Shown in pieces: positions 16,738 through 24,480 of a stretch of DNA of 64,000 bases. Origin of the DNA: JAIPEI01 sp964443135 (GTDB taxonomy: Bacteria; Desulfobacterota; DSM-4660; Desulfatiglandales; HGW-15); assembly GCA_964443135.1 (NCBI GenBank), contig CAYUBQ010000008.1:1-64000 (forward strand). The letters run 5' to 3'. Made by a program: the position numbers and the translations under genes. The notes under the pieces were generated by a model, which did not search any database, was not told where the DNA came from, and worked only from the letters and a program-made list of their open reading frames with translations. Position 1 is the stretch's first letter. Each line of letters starts with the position of its first letter.

Positions 16738-16773
16738 GAAGCTCCCCGGCCCTCGAAGGGCGCGGGGAGCTTC
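16738..16773. terminator. hairpin between convergent genes
   Basis: Perfect 10-base arms GAAGCTCCCC (16738-16747) and GGGGAGCTTC (16764-16773) lie between the kinase gene end (16711) and the ahcY end (16804). No clear T run follows on either strand, so it may be a weak or factor-assisted bidirectional terminator. Confidence 0.55.
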
Positions 16774-16803
16774 GAAAGAGCGGCTCACGGGTGGGGCTTT
16801 GGG

Positions 16804-18129
16804 CTAGGTTCCCATGTCCCATGAGGAAAGGTACTTCTCCTGCTCGGCCGTCAACCGGTCGATGCGCACGCCCATGGACTCGAGCTTGAGGCGGGCGATC
16901 TCCCGGTCGAGGTGCGCGGGAACGGGATAGACCCGTTTCTCGAGGTTTTCGTGCTCCCTGGCCATGTGCTCGGCCGAGAGGGCCTGATTGGCGAAGCTCA
17001 TGTCCATGACGCTCGAGGGATGCCCCTCGGCCGCGGCCAGGTTGATGAGACGGCCCTCGCCCAGCACGTAGACGCGCCTGCCGTCCGACAGGGTGAACTC
17101 CTCCACGAACGGCCGGATCTCGCGCCGGGCGGTGGACTCCTCCGCCAGGCCGGGCAGGTCCAGCTCCACGTCGAAATGGCCGGAGTTGGCCACGATCGCG
17201 CCGTCCTTCATGGTCAGGAAGTGCTCCCTGCGGATCACGTTGATGTCGCCGGTGAGGGTGCAGAAGAAGTCGCCCGCCGGGGCGGCCTCGGCGATGGGCA
17301 TGACCCGGTAGCCGTCCATCACGGCCTCCAGGGCCCGCAGGGGATCCACCTCGCAGATGACCACATCGGCGCCGTGCCCCTTGGCCCGCATGGCCACGCC
17401 GCGCCCGCACCAGCCGTAGCCGCTCACCACGAAGGTGCTGCCCGCCAGGAGCCGGTTCGTGGCCCGCAGGATGCCGTCCACCGTGCTCTGTCCCGTTCCG
17501 TAGCGGTTGTCGAAGAGGTGCTTGGTGTCGGCGTCGTTCACCGAGATGATGGGGAACTGAAGCACACCGTCACGCTCCATGCTGCGCAGGCGGATGACCC
17601 CCGTGGTGGTCTCCTCGGTCCCGCCGAGGACGCCCGAGAGGAGCGTCTTCCGCTCGTCCGGGGAGAGCCCCCCGGCCCAGTCGGCCACGCCGGGGTCCAA
17701 GTCGTCCCACCGGCCCAGGGCGATGAAGTGGAGGGAGCTGACCAGGTCCGCCCCGTCGTCCATGGTCAGCCCGGGGCGGTGCTTGAGCGCGGACAGGATG
17801 TGATCGTAGTAGGTGGTGTGGTCCTCCCCCTTGACGGCGAAGACCGGGATCTCGTCGTCGGCCACCAGGGCGGCGGCCACGTCGTCCTGGGTGGACAGGG
17901 GGTTGGAGGCGCAGGCCGCCACCTCCGCGCCCCCGGCCTTGAGGGTGCGGAGCAGCAGGGCGGTCTCCGTGGTGATGTGCAGGCACGCCGAGACGCGCAG
18001 CCCTTCCAGGGGGCGCTCCCGTGTGAAGCGCTCCCGGATCAGGCCGAGCACCGGGGCGCTCATGCCGGCCCACTCGATGCGGAGCCGGCCCCGGTCGGCC
18101 AGGTTGATGTCGCGTATGTCGTAGTCCAT
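16804..18129 (-). CDS. ahcY: adenosylhomocysteinase
   Basis: Cytosolic NAD-containing enzyme that splits S-adenosylhomocysteine to adenosine and homocysteine, closing the methyl cycle with MetK. The 441 residues show HITTETALLLRTLKAGGAEVAACASNP at the N-terminus, the domain around ETTTGVIRL, the NAD-binding GYGWCGRGVAMRAKG, and LTGDINVI. The C-terminus KYLSSWDMGT lacks the K-x-x-YRY tail of classical SahH and is of the shorter type. It lies 59 bases after metK in the same direction. Confidence 0.97.
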   Translation of the reverse strand: MDYDIRDINLADRGRLRIEWAGMSAPVLGLIRERFTRERPLEGLRVSACLHITTETALLLRTLKAGGAEVAACASNPLSTQDDVAAALVADDEIPVFAVKGEDHTTYYDHILSALKHRPGLTMDDGADLVSSLHFIALGRWDDLDPGVADWAGGLSPDERKTLLSGVLGGTEETTTGVIRLRSMERDGVLQFPIISVNDADTKHLFDNRYGTGQSTVDGILRATNRLLAGSTFVVSGYGWCGRGVAMRAKGHGADVVICEVDPLRALEAVMDGYRVMPIAEAAPAGDFFCTLTGDINVIRREHFLTMKDGAIVANSGHFDVELDLPGLAEESTARREIRPFVEEFTLSDGRRVYVLGEGRLINLAAAEGHPSSVMDMSFANQALSAEHMAREHENLEKRVYPVPAHLDREIARLKLESMGVRIDRLTAEQEKYLSSWDMGT

Positions 18130-18188
18130 TGCTTACCTCGATGTTTATTGGGGTTGACAGTGGTCCAGCGTTTCGGGGTCGACGCAGG

Positions 18189-19352
18189 CTACTTGACGGC
18201 GCGTTTCAGGTCGTCGATCAGGTCCGTCTTCTCCCACGAAAGCTCCGGCAGCTCACGGCCGAAGTGTCCGTAGTTGCAGGTTTTCCGGTAAATGGGCCGC
18301 AGCAGGTCCAGCCGCTCGATGATGGCGGCCGGCCGCAGGTCGAACATCTTTTTCACGATCTCGGTCAGCTCGCGGCTGGGCAGGACGCCGGTGCCGTAAG
18401 CCCCCACCGTGACGCTCACGGGCTGGGCCCGGCCGATGGTGTAGGCGATCTGCACCTCGCACTTCTCCGCCAGTCCTGCGGCCACGATGTTCTTGACGAT
18501 GTAGCGGCACATGTAGGAGGCGCTCCGGTCCACCTTGGAGGGGTCCTTGCCCGAGAAGGCGCCGCCGCCGTGGTAGCCGAATCCCCCGTAGGTGTCCATG
18601 ATGATCTTGCGGCCGGTCAGCCCGCAGTCCCCCATGGGGCCGCCCACCACGAACCGGCCCGTGGTGTTGATGAAGATGTCCGTCGACTTCCGGAGCATCC
18701 CTTCGGGAATGACCTTCTTGATCACCTCCTCGATGATCGCCTCCCGGAGCGTGTCGTAGTCCACGTCGGGGCTGTGCTGCGCGGCGATCACCACCGTGTG
18801 GACGCTTTCGGGCTTTCCGTCCTTGTAATTCACCGTCACCTGGCTCTTACCGTCGGGCCGCAGCCAGGGCAGCTTGCCGGACTTCCGCACGTGGGTCAGG
18901 CGCTGGGTCAGGCCGTGGGCCAGGTAGATGGGCATGGGCATGAACGATGGGGTTTCCTTGCAGGCGTACCCGAACATGAGGCCCTGGTCGCCGGCGCCCT
19001 GCTCCTGGAACAGACCTTTCCCGTTCACGCCCTGGGCGATGTCCGGGGACTGCTTGTCGATGGACGAGAGCACGGCGCAGGTCTCCCAGTCGAACCCCAT
19101 GGAGGAGTTCTTGTAACCGATGTCCCGGATGGTCTGGCGAACCACCCCGGGCATGTCCACGTAAGCGGAGGTGGTGATCTCGCCCGCGATGATGGCCATG
19201 CCCGTGGTGACCATGGTCTCGCAGGCCACGCGCGACTGGTGGTCCTGCTCCAGGATGGCGTCCAGGATGCGGTCGGAGATCTGGTCCGCCACCTTGTCCG
19301 GGTGGCCTTCGGTGACGGATTCCGACGTGAAGAGGAAGTTTTCGATTTTCAT
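18189..19352 (-). CDS. metK: S-adenosylmethionine synthetase
   Basis: Makes SAM from methionine and ATP. The 387-residue protein contains SESVTEGHPDKVADQISD, the ATP loop GAGDQGLMFGYA, and GGGAFSGKDPSKVDRS. ATG 19352 is preceded by AAAGGAG at about seven bases; in-frame sequence upstream is not conserved. It sits between panC and ahcY in a run of same-strand genes. The 132-base leader shows no riboswitch pattern that I recognise. Confidence 0.97.
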   Translation of the reverse strand: MKIENFLFTSESVTEGHPDKVADQISDRILDAILEQDHQSRVACETMVTTGMAIIAGEITTSAYVDMPGVVRQTIRDIGYKNSSMGFDWETCAVLSSIDKQSPDIAQGVNGKGLFQEQGAGDQGLMFGYACKETPSFMPMPIYLAHGLTQRLTHVRKSGKLPWLRPDGKSQVTVNYKDGKPESVHTVVIAAQHSPDVDYDTLREAIIEEVIKKVIPEGMLRKSTDIFINTTGRFVVGGPMGDCGLTGRKIIMDTYGGFGYHGGGAFSGKDPSKVDRSASYMCRYIVKNIVAAGLAEKCEVQIAYTIGRAQPVSVTVGAYGTGVLPSRELTEIVKKMFDLRPAAIIERLDLLRPIYRKTCNYGHFGRELPELSWEKTDLIDDLKRAVK

Positions 19353-19484
19353 GGGTTGCTCCTTTCGGGGTTGATTTCCTTTGCTGCGATCTTTTCTGTG
19401 TTGTTTCGCCCGATTCACCGTCTCTCCATGGAGGGCGGGGCCTCGAGTCTTGACCCGCTCGATCTCGGGCACGAGGTGAAGAAA

Positions 19485-20345
19485 TCAGGGCGTTGCGTTG
19501 CGAATGACACGATTGTCGATGAGCCTCGCCTTGCCCACGAACACGGCCAGCGCCAGGAGGGCTTCCTGCTCGAGCTTCTCCAGCTCCTCCAGGGTGTCCG
19601 GGTGACACAGCCTCACGTACTCGATCCGGGTGAACGGGGCCTTCCGGATGTGTGTCTCCACGGCGGAACGGATTGCGTCCGCATCCCGTTCCCCGGCGTT
19701 CGCCAGCCTCTGGGCCAGGTCCAGGGACTCGCTCAGGCAGAGGGCCGCCTCCCGCTCCTCCGGGGAGAGGTACATGTTTCTCGAGCTCATGGCGAGCCCG
19801 TCCGCCTCTCGGACCGTGGGCGCGCCCACGATCTCGATGTCCATGTTCAGGTCCTGAACCATGCGGCTGATCACGGCGAGCTGCTGGTAGTCCTTCTGGC
19901 CGAACACCGCCACGTGCGGCTTGACGATGTGAAAGAGCTTGGCCACCACCGTGGCTACGCCGTCGAAGTGTCCGGGACGGAACGGTCCACAGAGACCCCG
20001 GGTGAGCCGGTCCACGTGGACCGTGGTCTGGAACCCCTCCGGGTACATCTCCTCGACCGGCGGCAGGAAAAGAAAATCCACGCCCGCGTCCTCGGCCCCG
20101 GCCAGGTCCCTCTCCAGGTCCCGCGGGTAGGCCGCCAGATCCTCGTTGGCCCCGAACTGGGTCGGGTTCACGAAGAGGCTCGCGACCACCCGGTCCGCCA
20201 GGGTGCCGGCGACCCGCATCAGCTCCAGATGCCCTTCGTGGAAAAACCCCATGGTGGGCACGAGACCGACGCTCCCGCCGGACAGGCGCATCTGCTCGGC
20301 GAGGGACTGCATCTCGTCGACGCGATGGACGACGCGGACCTTCAT
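19485..20345 (-). CDS. panC: pantothenate synthetase
   Basis: Joins pantoate and beta-alanine with ATP to form pantothenate, the precursor of coenzyme A. The 286 residues show VGLVPTMGFFHEGHLELMR (nucleotidyl-transferase HxGH), SLFVNPTQF, FGQKDYQQLAVI and SSRNMYLSPEER. ATG 20345 (MKVRVVHRVDEM) follows AAAGGTG; an upstream in-frame ATG at 20489 gives a non-conserved leader. The gap to the preceding kinase is 147 bases. No panB or panD is in the window. Confidence 0.96.
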   Translation of the reverse strand: MKVRVVHRVDEMQSLAEQMRLSGGSVGLVPTMGFFHEGHLELMRVAGTLADRVVASLFVNPTQFGANEDLAAYPRDLERDLAGAEDAGVDFLFLPPVEEMYPEGFQTTVHVDRLTRGLCGPFRPGHFDGVATVVAKLFHIVKPHVAVFGQKDYQQLAVISRMVQDLNMDIEIVGAPTVREADGLAMSSRNMYLSPEEREAALCLSESLDLAQRLANAGERDADAIRSAVETHIRKAPFTRIEYVRLCHPDTLEELEKLEQEALLALAVFVGKARLIDNRVIRNATP

Positions 20346-20492
20346 GTTCACCTTTGGCGGGTTCGAAAAAACCCGCCCACCCGCCGCTGGAAACGCCGTG
20401 TCCTGCCGGAGCTCCAGGGGCGGCTCTCGGGGGTTCGGGTCTTTTACGACGCCGTCACCTTTCGATCCCGGGGGCCGAATCGCTCCCACGGG

Positions 20493-21152
20493 TTACCGGG
20501 GCGATGTCATGGGCACGTAGTACTGGGTCCCCGATTTCATCTCCTTGATCCGTTCCACGAGGTCGTCGAAGTCCTCGGGGACGTGCACGAAGTCGATCTC
20601 CGAGGCGTTCACCACGAGGAGGGGCGCCTCGTTGTAGTGAAAGAAGAACTCGTTGAACGACCGGTTGATCTCCTCCAGATACTCGAGCCCGATGCCTCGC
20701 TCGAACCTGCGCCCCCGGCTCCGGATGCGGTCCATCAGGACCTCGGTCCGGGCCTGGAGGAAGATCACCAGGTCCGGCGGGGCCAGGCGGCCCTTGAGCA
20801 GCCGGTAGAGCTGATCGTACAGCCAGAACTCCTTCTCGCCCAGGTTGGTCCTGGCGAAGATCCGGTCCTTGTCGAACAGGTAGTCCGTGACGAGGACGCG
20901 GTTGAAGAGACCGATCTGGCCGATCTCCCGGGCCAGCTGGTACCTCCGGAGAAGGAAGAAGATCTGGGCCTGGAACCCGTACTTCCGGGGATCGCGATAG
21001 AAATCGGCCAGGAAGGGGTTCTCGTCGATGTCCTCCAGCAGCGTTTCGGCGTCGAGCCGGTCGGCCAGCATGCGGGCCAGGCTGGTCTTGCCCACCCCCA
21101 GGGGGCCTTCGATGACGACGTGGTTGTGCGGGCTGGAGCGATCTGTCTGCAT
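20493..21152 (-). CDS. deoxynucleoside kinase (dNK/deoxyguanosine-deoxyadenosine kinase family)
   Basis: Phosphorylates salvaged deoxynucleosides. The 219-residue protein has the P-loop VVIEGPLGVGKTSLARML (about 14-30), the family's LEDIDENPFLADFYRDPRKYGF block, QIFFLLRRYQ, a DYLFDKDRIFA segment and a lid region RSRGRRFERGI. ATG 21152 (MQTDRSSP) gives the usual length. It heads a run with panC, metK and ahcY. Which deoxynucleoside is preferred is not readable. Confidence 0.88.
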   Translation of the reverse strand: MQTDRSSPHNHVVIEGPLGVGKTSLARMLADRLDAETLLEDIDENPFLADFYRDPRKYGFQAQIFFLLRRYQLAREIGQIGLFNRVLVTDYLFDKDRIFARTNLGEKEFWLYDQLYRLLKGRLAPPDLVIFLQARTEVLMDRIRSRGRRFERGIGLEYLEEINRSFNEFFFHYNEAPLLVVNASEIDFVHVPEDFDDLVERIKEMKSGTQYYVPMTSPR

Positions 21153-21219
21153 GGTCCGCCTGGTGTTCCTTCCGCCGACCTTTCGAGGGGACGTCTCCGC
21201 ATTTCCAAAAAATTTCAGT

Positions 21220-21248
21220 CTACTATCACCCGGCCTGTCATTTGTCAA
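21220..21248 (-). promoter_or_regulatory. candidate sigma-70 promoter of the dNK-panC-metK-ahcY run
   Basis: Minus strand: consensus TTGACA (21248-21243), 17-base spacer, TAGTAG (21225-21220). The -35 overlaps the last codons of rsmA. The start would be about 60 bases before the kinase ATG. The -10 matches only half the consensus. Confidence 0.5.
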
Positions 21249-22096
21249 GAATCGGCCGGGTCCGAATTCCGGAGAAGGGTGGAAAAGGACCGGCCGAGAC
21301 GGATGAACGCTTCGATATCCAGGGTCTCGGCCCGGCGGTCGGGCTCGATGCCGCTGTCGGTCAACGCCCTTCTCACCTCATCGCGCTCGAGGGCGGGGAA
21401 GGAGGCGGAGAGGGCGTTCTGAAGGGTTTTTCGCCGGTGGGCGAAGGCGCCCTTCACCACACGCCGAAACCATGTTTCGTCCTCGGGTCGGTCGGGGTGG
21501 GGGAGCGCGAAATCCAGCTCCACCACGGCGGACTCCACCTTCGGTTTCGGGCGGAAAGCGTCCCTGCCCACCCGGAGGATCCTGCGGACCCGGGCGTGCA
21601 CCCCCACGAGAACGGTGAGCGCCCCGTAGATGCGCCCCCCCGGAGAGGCGACGAGCCGGTCCGCCACCTCTTTCTGGAACGTGAGCACGGCCCGGGAGAT
21701 CCTGTCGCGGTTCCGGATCAGCCGCTCGAGCACCGGGGTGCTGACGTTGTAGGGGAGGTTGCCGAGCACCTGGGCCCCCCCCGGTGAAAACCGTTCCAGG
21801 AGATCGAAGTCGAACCGCAGGATGTCCTCGGAGAGGACGGTGACGTTGTCCAGACCCCGGGCCTTCAGCTCCTGCCGGAGCCATTCCGCCAGGTCCCGGT
21901 CCTTTTCGACGGCCAGGACCCGGGTCACCCTTCGCGCCAGGGGAAAGGTGAGGGCCCCCTGACCCGGACCGATCTCCAGGACCCGGTCGCCCGTCCCGAG
22001 ACCGGAGCGTTCGAGAAGGGCGCGGACCACTCGCGGGTCGACCAGAAAGTGCTGGCCCAACCGTTTGCGGGGACGATGGTTGCCGGGTGCCGTCAA
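21245..22096 (-). CDS. rsmA: 16S rRNA dimethyladenosine transferase
   Basis: Dimethylates the two adjacent adenosines in the 3' hairpin of 16S rRNA. The 283-residue product starts ...RPRKRLGQHFLVDPRVV and contains VLEIGPGQGALT (SAM loop), the acidic VEKDRDLAEWL, and the catalytic NLPYNVSTP. No ATG is available. TTG 22096 overlaps the stop of the upstream gene as TTGA and gives the standard N-terminus. The C-terminal domain is complete (...DIEAFIRLGRSFSTLL). Confidence 0.95.
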   Translation of the reverse strand: MTAPGNHRPRKRLGQHFLVDPRVVRALLERSGLGTGDRVLEIGPGQGALTFPLARRVTRVLAVEKDRDLAEWLRQELKARGLDNVTVLSEDILRFDFDLLERFSPGGAQVLGNLPYNVSTPVLERLIRNRDRISRAVLTFQKEVADRLVASPGGRIYGALTVLVGVHARVRRILRVGRDAFRPKPKVESAVVELDFALPHPDRPEDETWFRRVVKGAFAHRRKTLQNALSASFPALERDEVRRALTDSGIEPDRRAETLDIEAFIRLGRSFSTLLRNSDPADS

Positions 22097-22611
22097 TCGG
22101 ATTTCCGAGAAAGCGCCTTGAAGGTCCGCCGGGTCTCGCGCCACTGTTGGATGGCGCGGAACACCTTCAGAAAGACGGGGTAAGATATCGGGGCGATCAG
22201 GAACCCCAGAATGAGCCCGCCGAGAAGGAACGCGGTGATGATCGATCCGCCGGCAGCCAGAACGGTCTGCACCAGGCCCATGCCCTCCTCGCCGCGCTGG
22301 AGGGCCGCCATGACCGACGAGAAGCCCCGGCTCTCTTCCGAGAGCCCGAGGATGGCCGCACCGATGCGGTAGTTCAGGGAGTAGAGGAGGTACCAGTTGA
22401 AGGGGTTGCTGATCCAAGTGCCCAGCGCGGCCGTGATCTTGCTGCCCCTGAACACCAGGGCCAGGAAAACCGCGAGCGCGGTCTGGAAGGGAACCACGGG
22501 CAGGAGGCCGGAGAAGACGCCCAGGGCGATACCCAGGGCGAGATCGTGAGGGTTCCCCCTGAGCCGCATGAACCTCCAGTAATAGTAGCGGAACCGCCTG
22601 GAGACTTTCAC
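22093..22611 (-). CDS. DUF2062 family membrane protein
   Basis: A 172-residue protein with the DUF2062 pattern: FMRLRGNPHDLALGIALGVF, GLLPVVPFQTALAVFLAL, GTWISNPFNWYLLYSLNYRIG, then a C-terminal hydrophobic segment around FLLGGLILGFLIAPISYPVF. Two or three membrane helices are likely. Function is unknown; members are often found near envelope or tRNA-modification genes. GTG 22611 overlaps the tsaD stop (GTGA), and its stop overlaps the rsmA TTG, so tsaD, this gene and rsmA are tightly coupled. Confidence 0.85.
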   Translation of the reverse strand: MKVSRRFRYYYWRFMRLRGNPHDLALGIALGVFSGLLPVVPFQTALAVFLALVFRGSKITAALGTWISNPFNWYLLYSLNYRIGAAILGLSEESRGFSSVMAALQRGEEGMGLVQTVLAAGGSIITAFLLGGLILGFLIAPISYPVFLKVFRAIQQWRETRRTFKALSRKSD

Positions 22612-23660
22612 GTTCGAACGATTCCTGATCCGCGATCCCGTGCAAGATCGGCCATGGGATAACGGGAGCGCACGTCCGTCGAGAAGTCCGCGCGTTCTCC
22701 CCTTTTCAGTCTGTAAAGCCCGGCCCGGGCGATCATGGCCCCGTTGTCCGTGCAAAGCGACGGCCGTGGCCAGTAGGCCTGCATGCCCCGGGAGGCCGCC
22801 TCCTCCCGGACCCGCCTGCGGAGGGGCCCGTTGCAGGCCACGCCGCCCGCCATCACCACGGATTCCACCCCCGCCTGCTCCGCGGCGCGGAACAGCTTCA
22901 CGGCCAGCGTGTCGATCACGGCCTCCTGGAACGACGCGGCAATGTCTTCCAGGCGGACCCGGGACCGCTCCTCCGGGCTCTCCCTCCAGCGCTCGACAAA
23001 GAGGCCCACAGCCGTTTTCAGACCGCTGAAGCTGAAGTCCAGGGAGTCCCGGCCCATCATGGCCCGGGGAAAGGGGATCCGATCTCCTCTGCCGCCGCCG
23101 GCCAGCTCTTCGATGATCGCGCCTCCGGGATAACCCAGGCCGAGGAGCTTGGCCACCTTGTCGAAAGCCTCCCCGGCCGCGTCGTCCAGCGTCTGCCCGA
23201 GGGTCCGGTACTTCCCGGGTTCCTCCACGCGATAGAGGCTCGTGTGCCCGCCCGAGACCGTCAGGGCCACGAAGGGAAAGGGCGGCGCCTCGTCCTCCAG
23301 CAGGATGGAGAGCACGTGCCCCTCGAGGTGGTTCACGCCCACGACGGGGAGCCCGCGTACCCAGGCGAAGCCCCGGGCGTAGTGCAGCCCCACCAGGAGA
23401 GAGCCGATGAGCCCGGGACCCACAGTGACGGCGACGCCCTCGAGGCGGCCGGCGTCCAGACCCGCCTCCTCCAGGGCTCTCTCCACCACCGGTACGATGT
23501 TGCGGATGTGCTCGCGGGAGGCCAGCTCCGGGACCACGCCTCCGTAAGGGTGGTGCAGGCGGATCTGCGAGTCGACCACGCTGGAGAAGATGCCGTCGCG
23601 ATCGGAGACCACGGCGGCGGACGTGTCGTCACAGGAGGTGTCTATGCCCAGTACGATCAT
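22608..23660 (-). CDS. tsaD: tRNA N6-threonylcarbamoyladenosine (t6A37) transferase subunit TsaD
   Basis: Catalytic subunit that moves threonylcarbamoyl to A37 of ANN-reading tRNAs, working with TsaB and TsaE. The 350 residues begin MIVLGIDTSCDDTSAAVVSD and contain HPYGGVVPELASREH (metal-binding His pair), VGPGLIGSLLVGLHYARGF, LTVSGGHTSLY and VMAGGVACN. The ATG abuts the TGA of the PP2C gene with no gap. TsaE is encoded at 29.1-29.6 kb in the same direction; no tsaB is seen. Confidence 0.97.
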   Translation of the reverse strand: MIVLGIDTSCDDTSAAVVSDRDGIFSSVVDSQIRLHHPYGGVVPELASREHIRNIVPVVERALEEAGLDAGRLEGVAVTVGPGLIGSLLVGLHYARGFAWVRGLPVVGVNHLEGHVLSILLEDEAPPFPFVALTVSGGHTSLYRVEEPGKYRTLGQTLDDAAGEAFDKVAKLLGLGYPGGAIIEELAGGGRGDRIPFPRAMMGRDSLDFSFSGLKTAVGLFVERWRESPEERSRVRLEDIAASFQEAVIDTLAVKLFRAAEQAGVESVVMAGGVACNGPLRRRVREEAASRGMQAYWPRPSLCTDNGAMIARAGLYRLKRGERADFSTDVRSRYPMADLARDRGSGIVRT

Positions 23661-24461
23661 TCAGCGCTTCAGCTTCTTCCTGAGCCTGCTCCACTTTCCC
23701 TCTTCCAGCACCTCGAGCAGGAGGACCGTGATGTTGTCCCCGCCGCCTCCGCGGTTCGCCTCGTCGATCAGGATCGCCGCCTTGCGATCGAGGGAGGTGG
23801 AGAAATCGTCGAGCACCGTCCCAATGGACTGCTCGGTCATGTAGTTCGTCAAACCGTCGGAGCACATCAGGACGAGGTCCCCGGTCTCCGGCCGGATGGG
23901 CGTGATGTAGACGTCCACCTTCTTGTGCTGGCCCATGACGCGCGTGAGCAGGTTCTTCATGCCCGGGTGGGTCGACCCCATGGCGTCGGTCAGGCCCATG
24001 GCCTTCTGCTCCGCCTCGACCGAGTGCTCCTGGGAGACCTGGATGAGCCGTCCGTGGTCGAACAGGTAGGTCCGGCTGTCCCCCACGTTCGCGGCCCAAA
24101 TGCAGTCGCCATCCACCAGGAGGGCGGACACGGTGGATCCCATCCTGTGATACTCGGGCTTTTTCTGGGCCTCGTGGATGACGATGTTCGTGAGCGAGAT
24201 GGAGTTGATCAGATGTTTCCCCAGGTCCGAGACGTCCTTGTTGATGGGCTCGAGGAAGGACGGCGACTTGTTGTCCTTCACCTTCAGCCAGTAGTCGGCC
24301 ATGGTCTCCACGACCATCCTGCTCGCCACGTCTCCCGCCTTGTGCCCCCCCATCCCGTCGGCGACGATGAACAGACCGAGATCGGGCTCCACGAGGAGGT
24401 TGTCCTCGTTGATCTTGCGCTTGCGCCCGATGTGAGTCTTGCCGGCGGCCCGTATGTTCAT
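23661..24461 (-). CDS. PP2C-type Ser/Thr protein phosphatase
   Basis: Mn/Mg-dependent phosphatase expected to reverse the action of the kinase encoded just upstream. The 266-residue protein has all core motifs: KINEDNLLV, FIVADGMGGHKAGD, MGSTVSALLV, AANVGDSRTYLF, LVLMCSDGLTNYM and GGGGDNITVLLLE, with the metal-binding Asp residues present. The C-terminus is basic (WSRLRKKLKR). The start is ATG 24461, 19 bases after the kinase stop; the stop touches the tsaD start. No membrane segment, so it acts in the cytosol. Confidence 0.95.
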   Translation of the reverse strand: MNIRAAGKTHIGRKRKINEDNLLVEPDLGLFIVADGMGGHKAGDVASRMVVETMADYWLKVKDNKSPSFLEPINKDVSDLGKHLINSISLTNIVIHEAQKKPEYHRMGSTVSALLVDGDCIWAANVGDSRTYLFDHGRLIQVSQEHSVEAEQKAMGLTDAMGSTHPGMKNLLTRVMGQHKKVDVYITPIRPETGDLVLMCSDGLTNYMTEQSIGTVLDDFSTSLDRKAAILIDEANRGGGGDNITVLLLEVLEEGKWSRLRKKLKR

Positions 24462-24480
24462 TCCGACTCGTGCCGTCCTT

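Noticed and set aside
19353..19484. SAM or SAH riboswitch upstream of metK/ahcY
   Set aside because: Leader sequences show no arrangement matching S-box, SAM-II or SAH consensus that I can recognise. A covariance-model scan would decide.
18129..21422. 1097-codon plus-strand open frame opposite metK, panC and the deoxynucleoside kinase
   Set aside because: Same antisense artefact; the opposite strand has complete, motif-bearing proteins.
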